A stretch of DNA of 64,000 nt from Maribacter sp. BPC-D8 (GCF_035207705.1 NZ_CP128187.1:2480001-2544000); one strand, 5' to 3'. Numbered from the stretch's first letter, positions 51,364 to 61,093 are shown. Made by a program: numbers and translations. Notes: generated by a model not told the origin, from the letters alone.

Positions 51364-52461
51364 TTAATTGAAGATTAAATCTTCTAAATCGTTGTAATGT
51401 ACTTTCTGTTTTATGGTTCCTTTTTCTAAAACCAAAACTCCGGGGTTAGACCTAACAATAGTCTTCAGTGTCGTCTCATCAGTAAAGTAAAAATCAAAAC
51501 CTAGGTTATTCTCTTTCACCAAAGCATCAGTTTGATCTGGTCCAGAGGCTGACATACCTATTACTTTATATCCAGCTTTTAAAGCCTTGTCGGCTACTGT
51601 TTTAATATTCTTGAATTCTTCTAAATTCGATTTTCTTAAATCGTAGGCTATGACCATAACCAATTTAGGTTCTTGCAACAATGAACTTGCAAAATCTTCT
51701 CCCGCCTGCTCGATGGTAAAATCATGAACTGGTGGTTCATAACCCGCTTGTATCTCTTCTGTTTCAACATCAATAAACTCACCATCTACAGTGGGGTAAT
51801 CTCCATTACTAATATGAATTTCTTCAGTACCGTTTACATCGAACTTCCATCTGTATTCAAAAATAGCTTTAGGCGCGTCATCTGGTGTACTCATACCATC
51901 TTCGATGTTCTTACCTATTTCATAAGGTCTAAAATCTATTACTGGCAAGTGGTTTAATACATAATACACGTAACCAATACAAGCAAAAAACGACGTTGCT
52001 AAAACTGTCGTCAATACTTTCGAATTTACTAACGGTGTAATATATTTTCTACCGACATATATGATTAAAATAAGTACTAACAGCACGACATCTTTCGTAA
52101 AAGACTCCCAAGGGGTAAGCTTTATCGCATCGCCAAAACAACCACAATCGGTTACTTTATTGAAGTAAGCGGAATAAAAGGTTAGAAATGTAAAAAACAC
52201 GATCATAGCGATCAGCGTCCATATAGTGATTTTTCGTTTGTAGCCCAGTATTAGCATAACACCAACCATAACCTCAACGATCACCACTAAAATTGAAATT
52301 GCCAAAGCAAAAGGAGTTAGAAAAGGCAGATCTAACACACCCTGACTAAAATACTCTTCTAACTTAAAAGAAAAACCAACAGGATCGTTCAGTTTTATAA
52401 ATCCGCTTATAATAAAAAGTATACCAACAAAAATTCTTACGACACCTACTAAATACCTCAT
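51364..52461 (-). CDS. BT_3928 family DoxX-like membrane protein
   Basis: The 365-residue protein has four N-terminal membrane helices of the DoxX/MauE kind (IFVGILFIISGFIKLNDPVG, and CGCFGDAIKLTPWESF with a Cys pair), a fifth helix near residue 155, and an extracytoplasmic C-terminal domain of about 180 residues that looks thioredoxin-like (KLVMVIAYDLRKSNLEEFKN, VRSNPGVLVLEKG) but lacks a CxxC. The family is conserved in Bacteroidota between DUF1599 and tpiA; a redox role is inferred only. Confidence 0.85.
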   Translation of the reverse strand: MRYLVGVVRIFVGILFIISGFIKLNDPVGFSFKLEEYFSQGVLDLPFLTPFALAISILVVIVEVMVGVMLILGYKRKITIWTLIAMIVFFTFLTFYSAYFNKVTDCGCFGDAIKLTPWESFTKDVVLLVLILIIYVGRKYITPLVNSKVLTTVLATSFFACIGYVYYVLNHLPVIDFRPYEIGKNIEDGMSTPDDAPKAIFEYRWKFDVNGTEEIHISNGDYPTVDGEFIDVETEEIQAGYEPPVHDFTIEQAGEDFASSLLQEPKLVMVIAYDLRKSNLEEFKNIKTVADKALKAGYKVIGMSASGPDQTDALVKENNLGFDFYFTDETTLKTIVRSNPGVLVLEKGTIKQKVHYNDLEDLIFN

Positions 52462-52469
52462 CCTTATTC

Positions 52470-53015
52470 TTATTTTAATTCTGAACCTAAATGTATCAAT
52501 GCAAAAACAGCATAATTAATCATGTCTTGATAATTGGCATCTATACCTTCGCTTACCAAAGTTTTACCTTTATTATCTTCTATCTGTTTTACTCGAAGTA
52601 ATTTCTGTAAAATTAAATCTGTAAGAGAACTCACTCTCATATCTCGCCAAGCCTCACCATAATCATGGTTCTTGTTCAACATCAATTCTTTGGTAATCTT
52701 AATATGCTTTTCGTATAATTCTACCGCTTTTTCGGTATTTAAATCGGGCTGATCAGCAACACCAAGTTCTAATTGAATTAATGCCATTACCGAATAATTG
52801 ATAATCCCTATAAACTCTGAACGTTCACCTTCATCAACCTTACGAACATCGTTCTCTTGAAGACTACGTATGCGTTGTGCCTTAATAAATATTTGATCTG
52901 TTAGCGACGGCAATCTTAAAATTCGCCACGCGCTACCATAATCTGTCATTTTTTTCTGGTAAAGATTTAAACAAACCTCAATAACCTCATCGTATTCCTT
53001 TGCCGTATCTAGCAT
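52470..53015 (-). CDS. DUF1599 domain-containing protein
   Basis: The 181-residue protein has the DUF1599 internal duplication: two copies of a pattern with KKMTDYGSAWRILRLPSLTD and KNHDYGEAWRDMRVSSLTD. Each carries a DYG.AWR motif, and helices follow. The family is restricted mostly to Bacteroidota; a nucleotide-binding role has been suggested by fold, not shown. It starts opposite folP, 103 bases apart, an arrangement common in the phylum. Confidence 0.9.
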   Translation of the reverse strand: MLDTAKEYDEVIEVCLNLYQKKMTDYGSAWRILRLPSLTDQIFIKAQRIRSLQENDVRKVDEGERSEFIGIINYSVMALIQLELGVADQPDLNTEKAVELYEKHIKITKELMLNKNHDYGEAWRDMRVSSLTDLILQKLLRVKQIEDNKGKTLVSEGIDANYQDMINYAVFALIHLGSELK

Positions 53016-53118
53016 GTAATTCTATCTAATTTGTGTAAATTTCGCTTAAAAAATTGGAACCATCAAGATTGACGGTTTAAACTTGGAAAATGCCACAAAT
53101 TCCTTTTAAAAATTGATA

Positions 53119-53943
53119 ATGACCATAAATTGCAACGGTAAACTTTTATCATTAGATCAGCCCAAGGTAACGGGTATTTTAAACGTTACGCCCGATTCTT
53201 TTTTTGACGGCGGAAAATACAAAGACGAAAAGAGTATACTAAATCAGGTTGAAAAAATGCTGATCGAAGGTGCTAGTTTTATTGACATTGGTGCTTATAG
53301 TTCAAGACCTGGTGCTTTAGAAGTTGACGAGGCTACCGAGTTAAAACGTATAGTACCAATTGTAAGTTTAATTCTTAAGAATTTTCCAGAAACCATACTC
53401 TCTATAGATACGTTTAGAAGCAGCATTGCCAAAGCATGTATTGAAAATGGCGCTGCCATAATTAATGATATTTCTGCGGGATTACAAGATGACAATATGT
53501 TACCCACCGTAGCAAAATTATACGTACCATACATTATGATGCATATGCGCGGCACGCCACAAAACATGCAGCAACAAACAGATTACACAGATATTTTGAA
53601 AGAGGTTCTTTCATTTTTTTCTGAAAGATTAGTTGCAGCTAAGTCCTTAGGAATAAAAGATATTATCATTGACCCAGGTTTTGGCTTTGCAAAGAATCTA
53701 GAACAGAACTATGAGCTTTTGAATCATATGGAAGTCATGAATATCATTGAACACCCATTATTAGCAGGAATTAGCAGAAAATCAATGATTTACAAAACAT
53801 TGGACACCACTGCCGGCCAAGCATTAAATGGAACAACGGCATTACATATGGTCTGCTTACAAAAGGGAGCAAAAATATTACGAGTTCACGATGTTAAAGA
53901 AGCCATGGAATGTGTAAAACTCTATGAACAATTAAATGCCTAA
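53119..53943 (+). CDS. folP: Dihydropteroate synthase
   Basis: FolP condenses pABA with dihydropterin pyrophosphate in folate synthesis. From the ATG at 53119 the protein has 274 residues, with VTGILNVTPDSFFDGGKY, IDIGAYSSRPGA, NDISAG, MMHMRGTP and DPGFGFAKN, and a C-terminal RVHDVKEA. These are the pterin and sulfonamide-site loops. It is 54 bases before cdaA. Confidence 0.96.
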   Translation: MTINCNGKLLSLDQPKVTGILNVTPDSFFDGGKYKDEKSILNQVEKMLIEGASFIDIGAYSSRPGALEVDEATELKRIVPIVSLILKNFPETILSIDTFRSSIAKACIENGAAIINDISAGLQDDNMLPTVAKLYVPYIMMHMRGTPQNMQQQTDYTDILKEVLSFFSERLVAAKSLGIKDIIIDPGFGFAKNLEQNYELLNHMEVMNIIEHPLLAGISRKSMIYKTLDTTAGQALNGTTALHMVCLQKGAKILRVHDVKEAMECVKLYEQLNA

Positions 53944-53997
53944 GTTTATATTAATTTGTTGTCATCAATTTTCTTAATTTTACTAAAACGGTACTGA

Positions 53998-54783
53998 TTG
54001 GATTTTCTAAATTTTATTGACTTTAAGATTACAGATGTTTTAGACATCATATTTGTTGCCGTACTGCTATACTACATCTATAAACTAGTTAGAGGATCAG
54101 TTGCCATCAATATTTTTATCGGAATTGTTATCGTATGGGCTTTTTGGAAACTGACCGAATTGCTAGACATGCAAATGATCAGTAGTATGGTCGGTGCATT
54201 TATGCAAGTCGGACTTATTGCACTGATTATAGTTTTTCAGCAAGAGATTAGAAAGTTTCTATTAATGATAGGCTCTACCAATTTCGCAAACAAGAGAAAT
54301 TTTGTAAAGCATTTTAAATTCTTAAAGCAAGAAGGCTTATCGACAGACACAGATGTTGATGCCATATTAAAAGCATGCGAGAAAATGGCGAGTACCAAAA
54401 CAGGTGCTATTTTGGTTATTGAACGTAGCAACTCCTTAGATTTTATAAAGAGTACAGGTGATCGAATGAATATTGAGATTAACCAACCTATTCTTGAAAG
54501 TATCTTTTACAAGAACAGTACACTTCATGATGGAGCGGCTGTTATTGTTGGAAATTATATAGTTGCTACGAGAGTAATTTTACCTGTTTCTAACGAGCGT
54601 AATATTCCGCTGCGTTTCGGATTACGACATAGAGCTGCTGTGGGAATAAGTGAAAAGACCGATGCTTTAAGTATTGTAGTAAGTGAAGAAACCGGATTAA
54701 TCTCTTATATAAAAAATGGAGAATTTGTGCTGTACGACTCCATCACCCAATTAGGGAATATGCTTAAACAAGATTTGATATAG
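53998..54783 (+). CDS. cdaA: Diadenylate cyclase CdaA
   Basis: CdaA makes c-di-AMP at the inner membrane. The 261-residue protein has three N-terminal membrane helices (about 15-85) and a DAC domain with DGAAVIVG and LRFGLRHRAAVGISE (the DGA and RHR catalytic motifs). It starts with TTG at 53998. Its TAG stop overlaps the GTG start of the DUF3667 gene by one base. The folP-cdaA synteny is typical of Bacteroidota. Confidence 0.95.
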   Translation: MDFLNFIDFKITDVLDIIFVAVLLYYIYKLVRGSVAINIFIGIVIVWAFWKLTELLDMQMISSMVGAFMQVGLIALIIVFQQEIRKFLLMIGSTNFANKRNFVKHFKFLKQEGLSTDTDVDAILKACEKMASTKTGAILVIERSNSLDFIKSTGDRMNIEINQPILESIFYKNSTLHDGAAVIVGNYIVATRVILPVSNERNIPLRFGLRHRAAVGISEKTDALSIVVSEETGLISYIKNGEFVLYDSITQLGNMLKQDLI

Positions 54784-55580
54784 TGGAATGCAAAAACTGC
54801 CATACCAACCTAAGAACCGATTTCAGTTATTGTCCTGATTGTGGAGCTAAGGTAATTCGAAACAGACTTACAGTGAAGAATCTTATTAGTGATGCCACTG
54901 AACGTTTTTTCAATGTTGACAATACCTTTCTTATAACCTTTAAACATCTGTTTACAAAACCAGACGAAGTAATTGGTGGTTATATTAATGGTGTTAGAAA
55001 GAAGTATTTAAACCCCATTAGCTATTTTACTATAGCCATTACCCTTGGAGGGTTATTTGCTTATGTATATTCTGAGTTTTTCCCAAATGCTCTAGATTTT
55101 GATTTTCTATATAAATCTGGAGATTCAATTACCGAGGCAGAAAAATTAGGACAGGATTTTCAAAAACAATGGAATGCTTACCTAATAAAATATCAAAGTC
55201 TTTTTTACATGGCTATGCTGCCCTTTTTGGCATTAATTTCTAGACTTGTATTTATCAATAAAAAGCAATTTAATTTAAGTGAGCATTTTGTAATTAACAT
55301 TTATGCTTACTCACATTTATCTATAATTATAAATATTGCCTACTTACTGACCATTTGGAACTCAAAAATTATTTATTATGTTTCTATGGGTAATATGATA
55401 TTCCAAATAGGATTCTTTACTTGGGTATTTTACAAACTATTTAATCTGACCATAAAGCAAACAGTATTAAAACTGCTACTATTTCTTGTTTTATTCGCAG
55501 CAATATTTTTTATTATTATAATAATTGCCACAGTGTACATAGCTCTATTTACAGACTCATTTCAAAAAATGGCACCGTAA
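54783..55580 (+). CDS. DUF3667 membrane protein with N-terminal zinc ribbon
   Basis: The 265-residue protein begins at GTG 54783 with a zinc-ribbon (CKNCHTNLRTDFSYCPDCGA, two CxxC), then the DUF3667 segment (FFNVDNTFLITFKHLFTKPD, YINGVRKKYLNPISYF) and five or so membrane helices. Family function is unknown. It is translationally coupled to cdaA, so a link to c-di-AMP signalling is worth considering. Confidence 0.85.
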   Translation: MECKNCHTNLRTDFSYCPDCGAKVIRNRLTVKNLISDATERFFNVDNTFLITFKHLFTKPDEVIGGYINGVRKKYLNPISYFTIAITLGGLFAYVYSEFFPNALDFDFLYKSGDSITEAEKLGQDFQKQWNAYLIKYQSLFYMAMLPFLALISRLVFINKKQFNLSEHFVINIYAYSHLSIIINIAYLLTIWNSKIIYYVSMGNMIFQIGFFTWVFYKLFNLTIKQTVLKLLLFLVLFAAIFFIIIIIATVYIALFTDSFQKMAP

Positions 55581-57347
55581 TTAAGCTACCTCCTCAGCTA
55601 AGAACTGAGCTTCATAAAGATTACTGTAGTAACCACCTTTTTTAAGCAGTTGCTTGTGTGTACCTGTCTCTACAATATTACCGGCATCCATCACAATAAT
55701 TTTATCCGCTTTTTTAATAGTAGCCAAACGGTGGGCAATGACTATTGAAGTTCTCCCTTGCGTAATTTTATCTGTAGCCGACTGAATTAACTGCTCAGAA
55801 TACGTGTCTACAGATGATGTAGCTTCATCTAAGATTAGTATGCTAGGATTACTCACATAAGCTCGTAAAAATGCAATTAATTGACGCTGACCGCTTGAAA
55901 GCATGGTACCTCTCTCTTTCACATTATACTGATAACCGCCTGGCAAACTCGTTATAAACTCGTCTACACCAATAGCTTTAGCAGCATTCTCAATATCAGA
56001 AACACTTATCGCAGGGTTTTTTAAAGATATATTATTCGCAATCGTATCGGCAAACAAAAAGACATCTTGTAATACCACGGCTATATGCGTGCGTAATGAT
56101 GACAAATTGTACTCTTTAATATCTACACCATCAACCAAAATAGAACCGGAATTAATCTCGTAAAACCTGTTCAATAAATTAATTATTGTACTCTTACCTG
56201 CACCTGTAGCACCTACAATAGCAACTGTTTCCCCAGCTTTTACATCGAATGAAATTCCGTGTAAAACCTCTTCATCTTCTAAGTACCCAAAATGAACATC
56301 ATCAAATTTGATATCGCCATTAACTACATCTTTCTCAAAAGAACCTACATTTTGAATATGACTATCGGTATCTAAAATTTTAAAAACTCTGTTGGCAGCA
56401 ACCATCCCCATTTGTAGAGTATTAAACTTATCTGCAATTTGACGAAGTGGTCTAAAAAGCAAATCGATCAACATAATAAAAGCGAAAATTGTACCTGCTA
56501 TATCCGTAGATATATTAGCAACATTTTGCAATCCGCCATACCAAACAATTAATCCTACGGTAAGTGAAGAAACAATTTCAGCAATCGGGAAGAAAATGGA
56601 GTTATACCAAACCGTTTTTAACCAAGCTTTTTTATGCTTTTCGTTAATTTCTCTAAACTTATCGCTTTCTATTTTTTCTCGAGTAAATAGCTGTACTATT
56701 TTCATACCCGTAATACGCTCTTGTACAAAAGAATTCAGATTAGAAACCTCTGCCCTAACTTCTGTAAAAGCCACTTTCATAGCCTTTTGAAACCATCTTG
56801 TAGCATACATTATTATAGGTAACAGCGCAAAAACTATTAAAGCGAGTTTCCAATTTATAAAGAGCATAACAATAGCGGCAACCACCATTTTTAGCAAATC
56901 TGCCACAATCACGAAAAAACCTTGACTAAATATCTCGCCAATTCGTTGCATATCTGCAACAGCTCTCGTTACCAAAACGCCCAACGAAGAATTATCGAAA
57001 TACTTCATTTTAAAAGAAAGCATTTTCTTGAAGAGACTTATACGAACATCTTTAATTACAGATTCGCCTAACCAGTTTGCATAATAATTAAAAGCTAGCT
57101 GACAAATTACTTGACCAAGTAACACCACTAACATAGCAATGGTTAAATTAAGCAACATTTCTGCATTGCTTTCTTTTATAGCTTCATCAATAATTTTCTT
57201 GACAATTAGGGGAGTAAGAATCGCAAAACAAGACAATAATATGGCAGCCAAAGCAACGCCATAAAAAGTAATTTTGTACGGTTTTGTGTAGGCGAGTAAG
57301 CGTTTAAAAAGACGAGTGTCAAATGCTTTGCCAGAATCCTTATCCAT
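55581..57347 (-). CDS. ABC transporter, MsbA/MDR-like half-transporter
   Basis: The 588-residue protein fuses a six-helix transmembrane domain (about 1-330) to an ATPase with Walker A GATGAGKST, signature LSSGQRQL, Walker B ILILDEATSSVD and a switch histidine in IAHRLATI. It forms a homodimeric exporter of lipids or drugs. Its start overlaps the truA stop region by 8 bases (57340-57347). Substrate unknown. Confidence 0.93.
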   Translation of the reverse strand: MDKDSGKAFDTRLFKRLLAYTKPYKITFYGVALAAILLSCFAILTPLIVKKIIDEAIKESNAEMLLNLTIAMLVVLLGQVICQLAFNYYANWLGESVIKDVRISLFKKMLSFKMKYFDNSSLGVLVTRAVADMQRIGEIFSQGFFVIVADLLKMVVAAIVMLFINWKLALIVFALLPIIMYATRWFQKAMKVAFTEVRAEVSNLNSFVQERITGMKIVQLFTREKIESDKFREINEKHKKAWLKTVWYNSIFFPIAEIVSSLTVGLIVWYGGLQNVANISTDIAGTIFAFIMLIDLLFRPLRQIADKFNTLQMGMVAANRVFKILDTDSHIQNVGSFEKDVVNGDIKFDDVHFGYLEDEEVLHGISFDVKAGETVAIVGATGAGKSTIINLLNRFYEINSGSILVDGVDIKEYNLSSLRTHIAVVLQDVFLFADTIANNISLKNPAISVSDIENAAKAIGVDEFITSLPGGYQYNVKERGTMLSSGQRQLIAFLRAYVSNPSILILDEATSSVDTYSEQLIQSATDKITQGRTSIVIAHRLATIKKADKIIVMDAGNIVETGTHKQLLKKGGYYSNLYEAQFLAEEVA

Positions 57348-58089
57348 TCTTTAAAATAGTATTGGGGTAAACAATAGAGGTCAAATATAGTCCTTTTGCA
57401 GGAACAGAAACGCCTGCTTTTGTTCTATCCTTGCTTTTTAATATGGTATTAACATAGTCTGCAGGGTATTTACCCAATCCTACATTAATTAATGTTCCGA
57501 CAATGGCTCTTACCATATTACGCAGAAATCGGTCTGCTGTAATCGTAAAAACAAGTTTATCATTTTTTAGCTCCCATTTTGCCTCTCTTAGGTCGCAAAT
57601 ATTAGTATACACATCTGTATTTGACTTTGAAAAACATTCAAAATCTTTTTTACCTAACAGCAATGCCGCAGCATTATTCATTTGTTCAACGTCTAGCTCC
57701 TTCTTTACAAAATGTGCTAAATCTGTTGAAAAAGGGTCTTTCTTTTTATCGATATGATATTCATAAGTTCTTGCGGTGGCATGAAAACGTGCATGTGCAT
57801 CATCTTCTACCTCAAAAATTCGATCAACCGCAATATCATTTGGTAAGAAAGAATTTAATTTAAAAATATATTCAGGTATATTCTCTAAGGTATCAATATC
57901 GAAATGGGCGTACATTTCTTTTGCATGAACACCAGTATCTGTACGACCTGCACCCATAAGTGAAACAGGCAAATTTAAGAGTTTAGACATGCCGTTCTCA
58001 AGCACTTCTTGAACAGTTATGGCATTGGGCTGATATTGCCAGCCATGATAAGCTTTACCGAAGTATGAAAATTGAATGAAGAATCTCAA
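57340..58089 (-). CDS. truA: tRNA pseudouridine synthase A
   Basis: TruA isomerises uridines 38-40 of tRNA anticodon stems. The 249-residue protein has FSYFGKAYHGWQYQPNA, the catalytic aspartate in GAGRTDTGVHA, and FLRNMVRAIVGTLINVG. A -7 box (TACCTTTG, minus strand, 58115-58122) lies about 26 bases upstream. It heads the truA-ABC exporter operon. Confidence 0.95.
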   Translation of the reverse strand: MRFFIQFSYFGKAYHGWQYQPNAITVQEVLENGMSKLLNLPVSLMGAGRTDTGVHAKEMYAHFDIDTLENIPEYIFKLNSFLPNDIAVDRIFEVEDDAHARFHATARTYEYHIDKKKDPFSTDLAHFVKKELDVEQMNNAAALLLGKKDFECFSKSNTDVYTNICDLREAKWELKNDKLVFTITADRFLRNMVRAIVGTLINVGLGKYPADYVNTILKSKDRTKAGVSVPAKGLYLTSIVYPNTILKNG

Positions 58090-58225
58090 AAGTATGTGCT
58101 AGTTTTGTACTTCACAAAGGTATTAAAAAGGATACGTTTTAACATTCGATCTAGCAAAGTCAAATAAGAATATTAGTTACTCGATAAAACGAATCTATTT
58201 TTCGCAATCAAATTGACATCTAAAA

Positions 58226-58720
58226 ATGACCAAAATCCTCTTACTTTCTGATACTCATTCGCATATTGACGATGCCATTTTAACGCATGTAAAATGGGCA
58301 GATGAAGTATGGCATGCAGGTGACATTGGATCTTTAGAAGTTACCGATGCCATTGCAAAATTAAAACCTTTAAAAGGAGTGCATGGTAATATTGACGACC
58401 ATATTATTCAAAAAGAATTTCCAGAAAACAACCGATTTTTATGTGAAGGTGTTGATGTTTTTATAACGCATATAGGAGGATACCCACCTAAGTATAATAT
58501 GAGAACCCGAGATATGATCAAAGAAAATCCGCCAAAATTATTCATTTGCGGACATTCACATATTCTTAAAGTAATGATGGATAAGAAATTGGGAGTATTA
58601 CATATGAACCCTGGTGCTTGTGGCAAGCATGGCTTTCATCAAGTACGTACCATGTTACGTTTTGTGATAGAAGGTGATAATATCAAAGACCTTGTTGTAA
58701 TCGAGTTAGGCAAAAGATAA
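58226..58720 (+). CDS. YfcE/MJ0936-type metallophosphoesterase
   Basis: The 164-residue protein has the calcineurin-like motifs SDTHSHIDD, HAGDIGS, HGNIDDH, THIGGYPP and CGHSHI, i.e. all five metal-ligand blocks of the small YfcE family. Biological substrate unknown, probably a phosphodiester. It is divergent from truA. Confidence 0.92.
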   Translation: MTKILLLSDTHSHIDDAILTHVKWADEVWHAGDIGSLEVTDAIAKLKPLKGVHGNIDDHIIQKEFPENNRFLCEGVDVFITHIGGYPPKYNMRTRDMIKENPPKLFICGHSHILKVMMDKKLGVLHMNPGACGKHGFHQVRTMLRFVIEGDNIKDLVVIELGKR

Positions 58721-58723
58721 AAC

Positions 58724-58753
58724 ACAGGGCATTTTTACTAATCTACACCCTGT
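58724..58753. terminator. Weak terminator hairpin after the phosphoesterase gene
   Basis: ACAGGG (58724-58729) and CCCTGT (58748-58753) pair across an 18-base loop, followed by ATTTT. It lies in the 44-base convergent gap with the outer-membrane protein gene. Confidence 0.45.
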
Positions 58754-58764
58754 ATTTTAACTAA

Positions 58765-59625
58765 TTAGTATTCGAACGAAACCCCTAAAGAAAATGTTCC
58801 GCCATCATAAATATTCTTACGCTCAACCAAAAAACCAGCATAATCAGAATATTGGGCAACTACATTAAAATGATCGGTTACCTTGTACATTGAAGTGACA
58901 CCATAATTGGTAAAAGTAGTACCCTCGCCAAACAAGAACGATCCGCTTTGTACATTGTTTTCTGAAGATAACCGCTCTTGAATTTTAAGCTTACCGATTA
59001 AATACAGTTTGTCAAAAAACAAATGACCCAGCTCTACCCCAGCCTGAAATTGATTACTAAAATCTTCTGTTCTAAAATTAACACTTGAGAAAGCAGAAGC
59101 GTAAGTTTTGCCATTTTTAAAGCCGTGCGAAGCCGCAAGCGTGGTCCACACATTAAACTCCCCATCAGAAATCGGTAAGTTAATTTCATCAAACTCACCA
59201 AATGCATTCGCATTCTTAGATTGCGCAAAATTACTACCATCATTAGTCGGTATATCAAATGCTACTTGTAATGACAAGGGAAAGCTTTTTAATAATTTAT
59301 ACTTCACCCCTAATTGAATATTACCTACACCACCAACAGTTTCTGTAGTACTAAAACTGTTTAAGCGAACCAATGGCAAATCAACAATCGCTGTAAACCT
59401 ATCTGAAATTCCGTATTCACCATAAATTAATAGTGCACTGGTATTAAAAGTACTTCCTTGATCAGCCAATCTACCTTCTGTAGTATAATAGGTATTCGAA
59501 GAGAAATGTGCCGCTGATGCCTGAAGATAAAATCCTTTCGCCTCTCTCGTCCATCCACTTTGCGCTTGGGCATAAAAAGTAAAGAAGCAACAGCATATAA
59601 ATATGATATTTTTTATTTTTTTCAT
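58765..59625 (-). CDS. Outer-membrane beta-barrel protein, transporter-like
   Basis: The 286-residue protein has a signal peptide (ending YAQAQ), alternating amphipathic strands (YLQASAAHFSSNTYYT, VGNIQLGVKYKLLKSFPLSL, QAGVELGHLFFDKLYLIGK) and a C-terminal aromatic residue (GVSFEY). It resembles the phenol-degradation/meta-pathway-type outer-membrane proteins (MetA_deg-like). Substrate unknown. It is downstream of the lipoprotein gene at 59743 but separated by a strong terminator. Confidence 0.75.
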   Translation of the reverse strand: MKKIKNIIFICCCFFTFYAQAQSGWTREAKGFYLQASAAHFSSNTYYTTEGRLADQGSTFNTSALLIYGEYGISDRFTAIVDLPLVRLNSFSTTETVGGVGNIQLGVKYKLLKSFPLSLQVAFDIPTNDGSNFAQSKNANAFGEFDEINLPISDGEFNVWTTLAASHGFKNGKTYASAFSSVNFRTEDFSNQFQAGVELGHLFFDKLYLIGKLKIQERLSSENNVQSGSFLFGEGTTFTNYGVTSMYKVTDHFNVVAQYSDYAGFLVERKNIYDGGTFSLGVSFEY

Positions 59626-59670
59626 AATTCTGTTATATTAAAGTGACAGGATTGTTTTAAACCAAATAAT

Positions 59671-59728
59671 AAAAAAAGCCTTTGGGAGACATAGAAAAAC
59701 AGAATCATGTGTCTCTATTCCCAAAGGC
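59671..59728 (-). terminator. Long (51-base) hairpin terminator of the lipoprotein gene
   Basis: Outer arms GCCTTTGGGA and TCCCAAAGGC (59678-59728) form a 10-bp stem enclosing a second pairing (GAGACA/TGTCTC). In minus sense it is followed by seven T (59671-59677). It lies 15 bases past the stop at 59743. Its size and two-part fold are unusual for an intrinsic terminator. Confidence 0.85.
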
Positions 59729-59742
59729 GGTAAAAAATTATA

Positions 59743-60222
59743 TTAGTTTAAAGCAACATTACCAAATGGTATATTGGCCGTAGCACACCAAAGAACAATG
59801 TGCGTATATTTAGCATCGGGTGTGTCGCCTAATTTAATGAACATCTCACCATTACCAGCTACATTACCAATAAGCATTAAATCTGGATTACCATTTGCAG
59901 GGTCTGGCGTAAAAACTTCAGAAGTTGACAGAAAGATACCTACTGTACCTGTACCTAATTCAGTTGTAAAGTCATCTGCAAAGCGAACAAAATTTGTATC
60001 ATCAGTATCAACACCTACTTCTACCAAGCCTTGTGTTGGAGTACCACTCTCTGCAACTAGATTACCACTTAAGTTCACCAATAAATCGCCAACCGGCAAT
60101 GAAGAATCAACCTCAACGGTCTCTGTCACTGTTACAACATCTGCATCATCATCTGAGCAGCTAATAAAGAAAGTTGTCATGGCACTAGCTAATACTACAA
60201 GAGCAAATTTTCTGTTTTTCAT
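59743..60222 (-). CDS. Hypothetical lipoprotein (159 residues)
   Basis: I start at the ATG at 60220-60222 (MKNRKFALVVLASAMTTFFI) giving a lipoprotein signal with FISC before SDDDADVV. The mature part is Ser/Thr/Asp-rich, beta-type, with a C-terminal WCATANIPFGNVALN. The open frame extends 26 codons upstream without signal-peptide features. I recognise no domain; anchoring in a membrane is the only confident statement. Confidence 0.65.
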   Translation of the reverse strand: MKNRKFALVVLASAMTTFFISCSDDDADVVTVTETVEVDSSLPVGDLLVNLSGNLVAESGTPTQGLVEVGVDTDDTNFVRFADDFTTELGTGTVGIFLSTSEVFTPDPANGNPDLMLIGNVAGNGEMFIKLGDTPDAKYTHIVLWCATANIPFGNVALN

Positions 60223-60430
60223 AATCGTAATTTTTAATATGTTTAGTTTAAAAACAGAGTAACTAACGACTATCGTTAGCCTTGCTGTTTCTTGGGACAA
60301 ACATAGAAATGTGATATCACGAAGAATTCAAGAAAAAGTAAACAGTTTATCACAGCAAATAGAAAAACTGGGATGTTTCTGTGATGTTTAAAATAATGGG
60401 GTATTTTGACTTTAGAAAAGTAAGGGCATA

Positions 60431-60457
60431 AAAAAACCCGGAAACTACCCCGGGTTT
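60431..60457 (-). terminator. Terminator of the DUF4293 gene
   Basis: AAAACCCGG (60433-60441) and CCGGGTTTT (about 60449-60457) pair over 9 bp with a 7-8 base loop. In minus sense a T-run follows. It lies 31 bases past the DUF4293 stop. Confidence 0.85.
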
Positions 60458-60487
60458 TAACGCACTAATACTACTAAGATTATAGGT

Positions 60488-60898
60488 CTAACGCAAGCGA
60501 TCAACAGATTTTACAAGATCTTCATCCTTTTTTATAGCCTTGTTAGCAAGAACCAAAAAAATGATAGAAAATACTGGAATCAACATCCCAATACCCTTCT
60601 CAGAAACCAAAGTCTCTCCGGATAAGTTTAGTGATCGGTAAACGAAAAATCCTAATAAAAAAACATTCAATATCATGTTCAGCCTGTTTATTACAAACTG
60701 AGATTTTCTATTTTTAAATTGTACCATAGCCCATATTGCCAGAACGGTACTAGCATAAAAGGCAATAGAAATAAGCATTTCATTATTTGCAAATACTTCA
60801 GTACCATCGATATGTATCCATAGGTTAAAGAAGAACGGTAGAATACCTGTTAGTATTGCTACGACTATCAAATAAAGGCTTTGTATTCTTTGAATCAT
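60488..60898 (-). CDS. DUF4293 membrane protein
   Basis: The 136-residue protein has four membrane helices and the DUF4293 start MIQRIQSLYLIVVAIL and FANNEMLISIAF. It is conserved in Bacteroidota as a divergent neighbour of rho, as here. Function unknown. A -7 box (TATTTTTG, minus strand, 60919-60926) lies 21 bases upstream. Confidence 0.9.
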   Translation of the reverse strand: MIQRIQSLYLIVVAILTGILPFFFNLWIHIDGTEVFANNEMLISIAFYASTVLAIWAMVQFKNRKSQFVINRLNMILNVFLLGFFVYRSLNLSGETLVSEKGIGMLIPVFSIIFLVLANKAIKKDEDLVKSVDRLR

Positions 60899-60918
60899 AA
60901 ATTAATTACCACTTTACA

Positions 60919-60926
60919 CTGCAAAA
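60919..60926 (-). promoter_or_regulatory. Possible -7 box of the DUF4293 gene
   Basis: TATTTTTG on the minus strand fits TAnnTTTG, 21 bases upstream of the DUF4293 ATG. No -33 TTG at the right distance. Confidence 0.35.
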
Positions 60927-61093
60927 ATACATGTCTTTTCAAAAAATATAACCCTTTTATTCAAAATAATTTGTAATATTGCTACGTTATCATGTCATAA
61001 CACCTACCAGTAAGGAAATTATCTCCTTTAAATTATCCAAATAAAATATTTACTTCTTACAATACAAACTCTTATAATTTATTCTACTACTTA

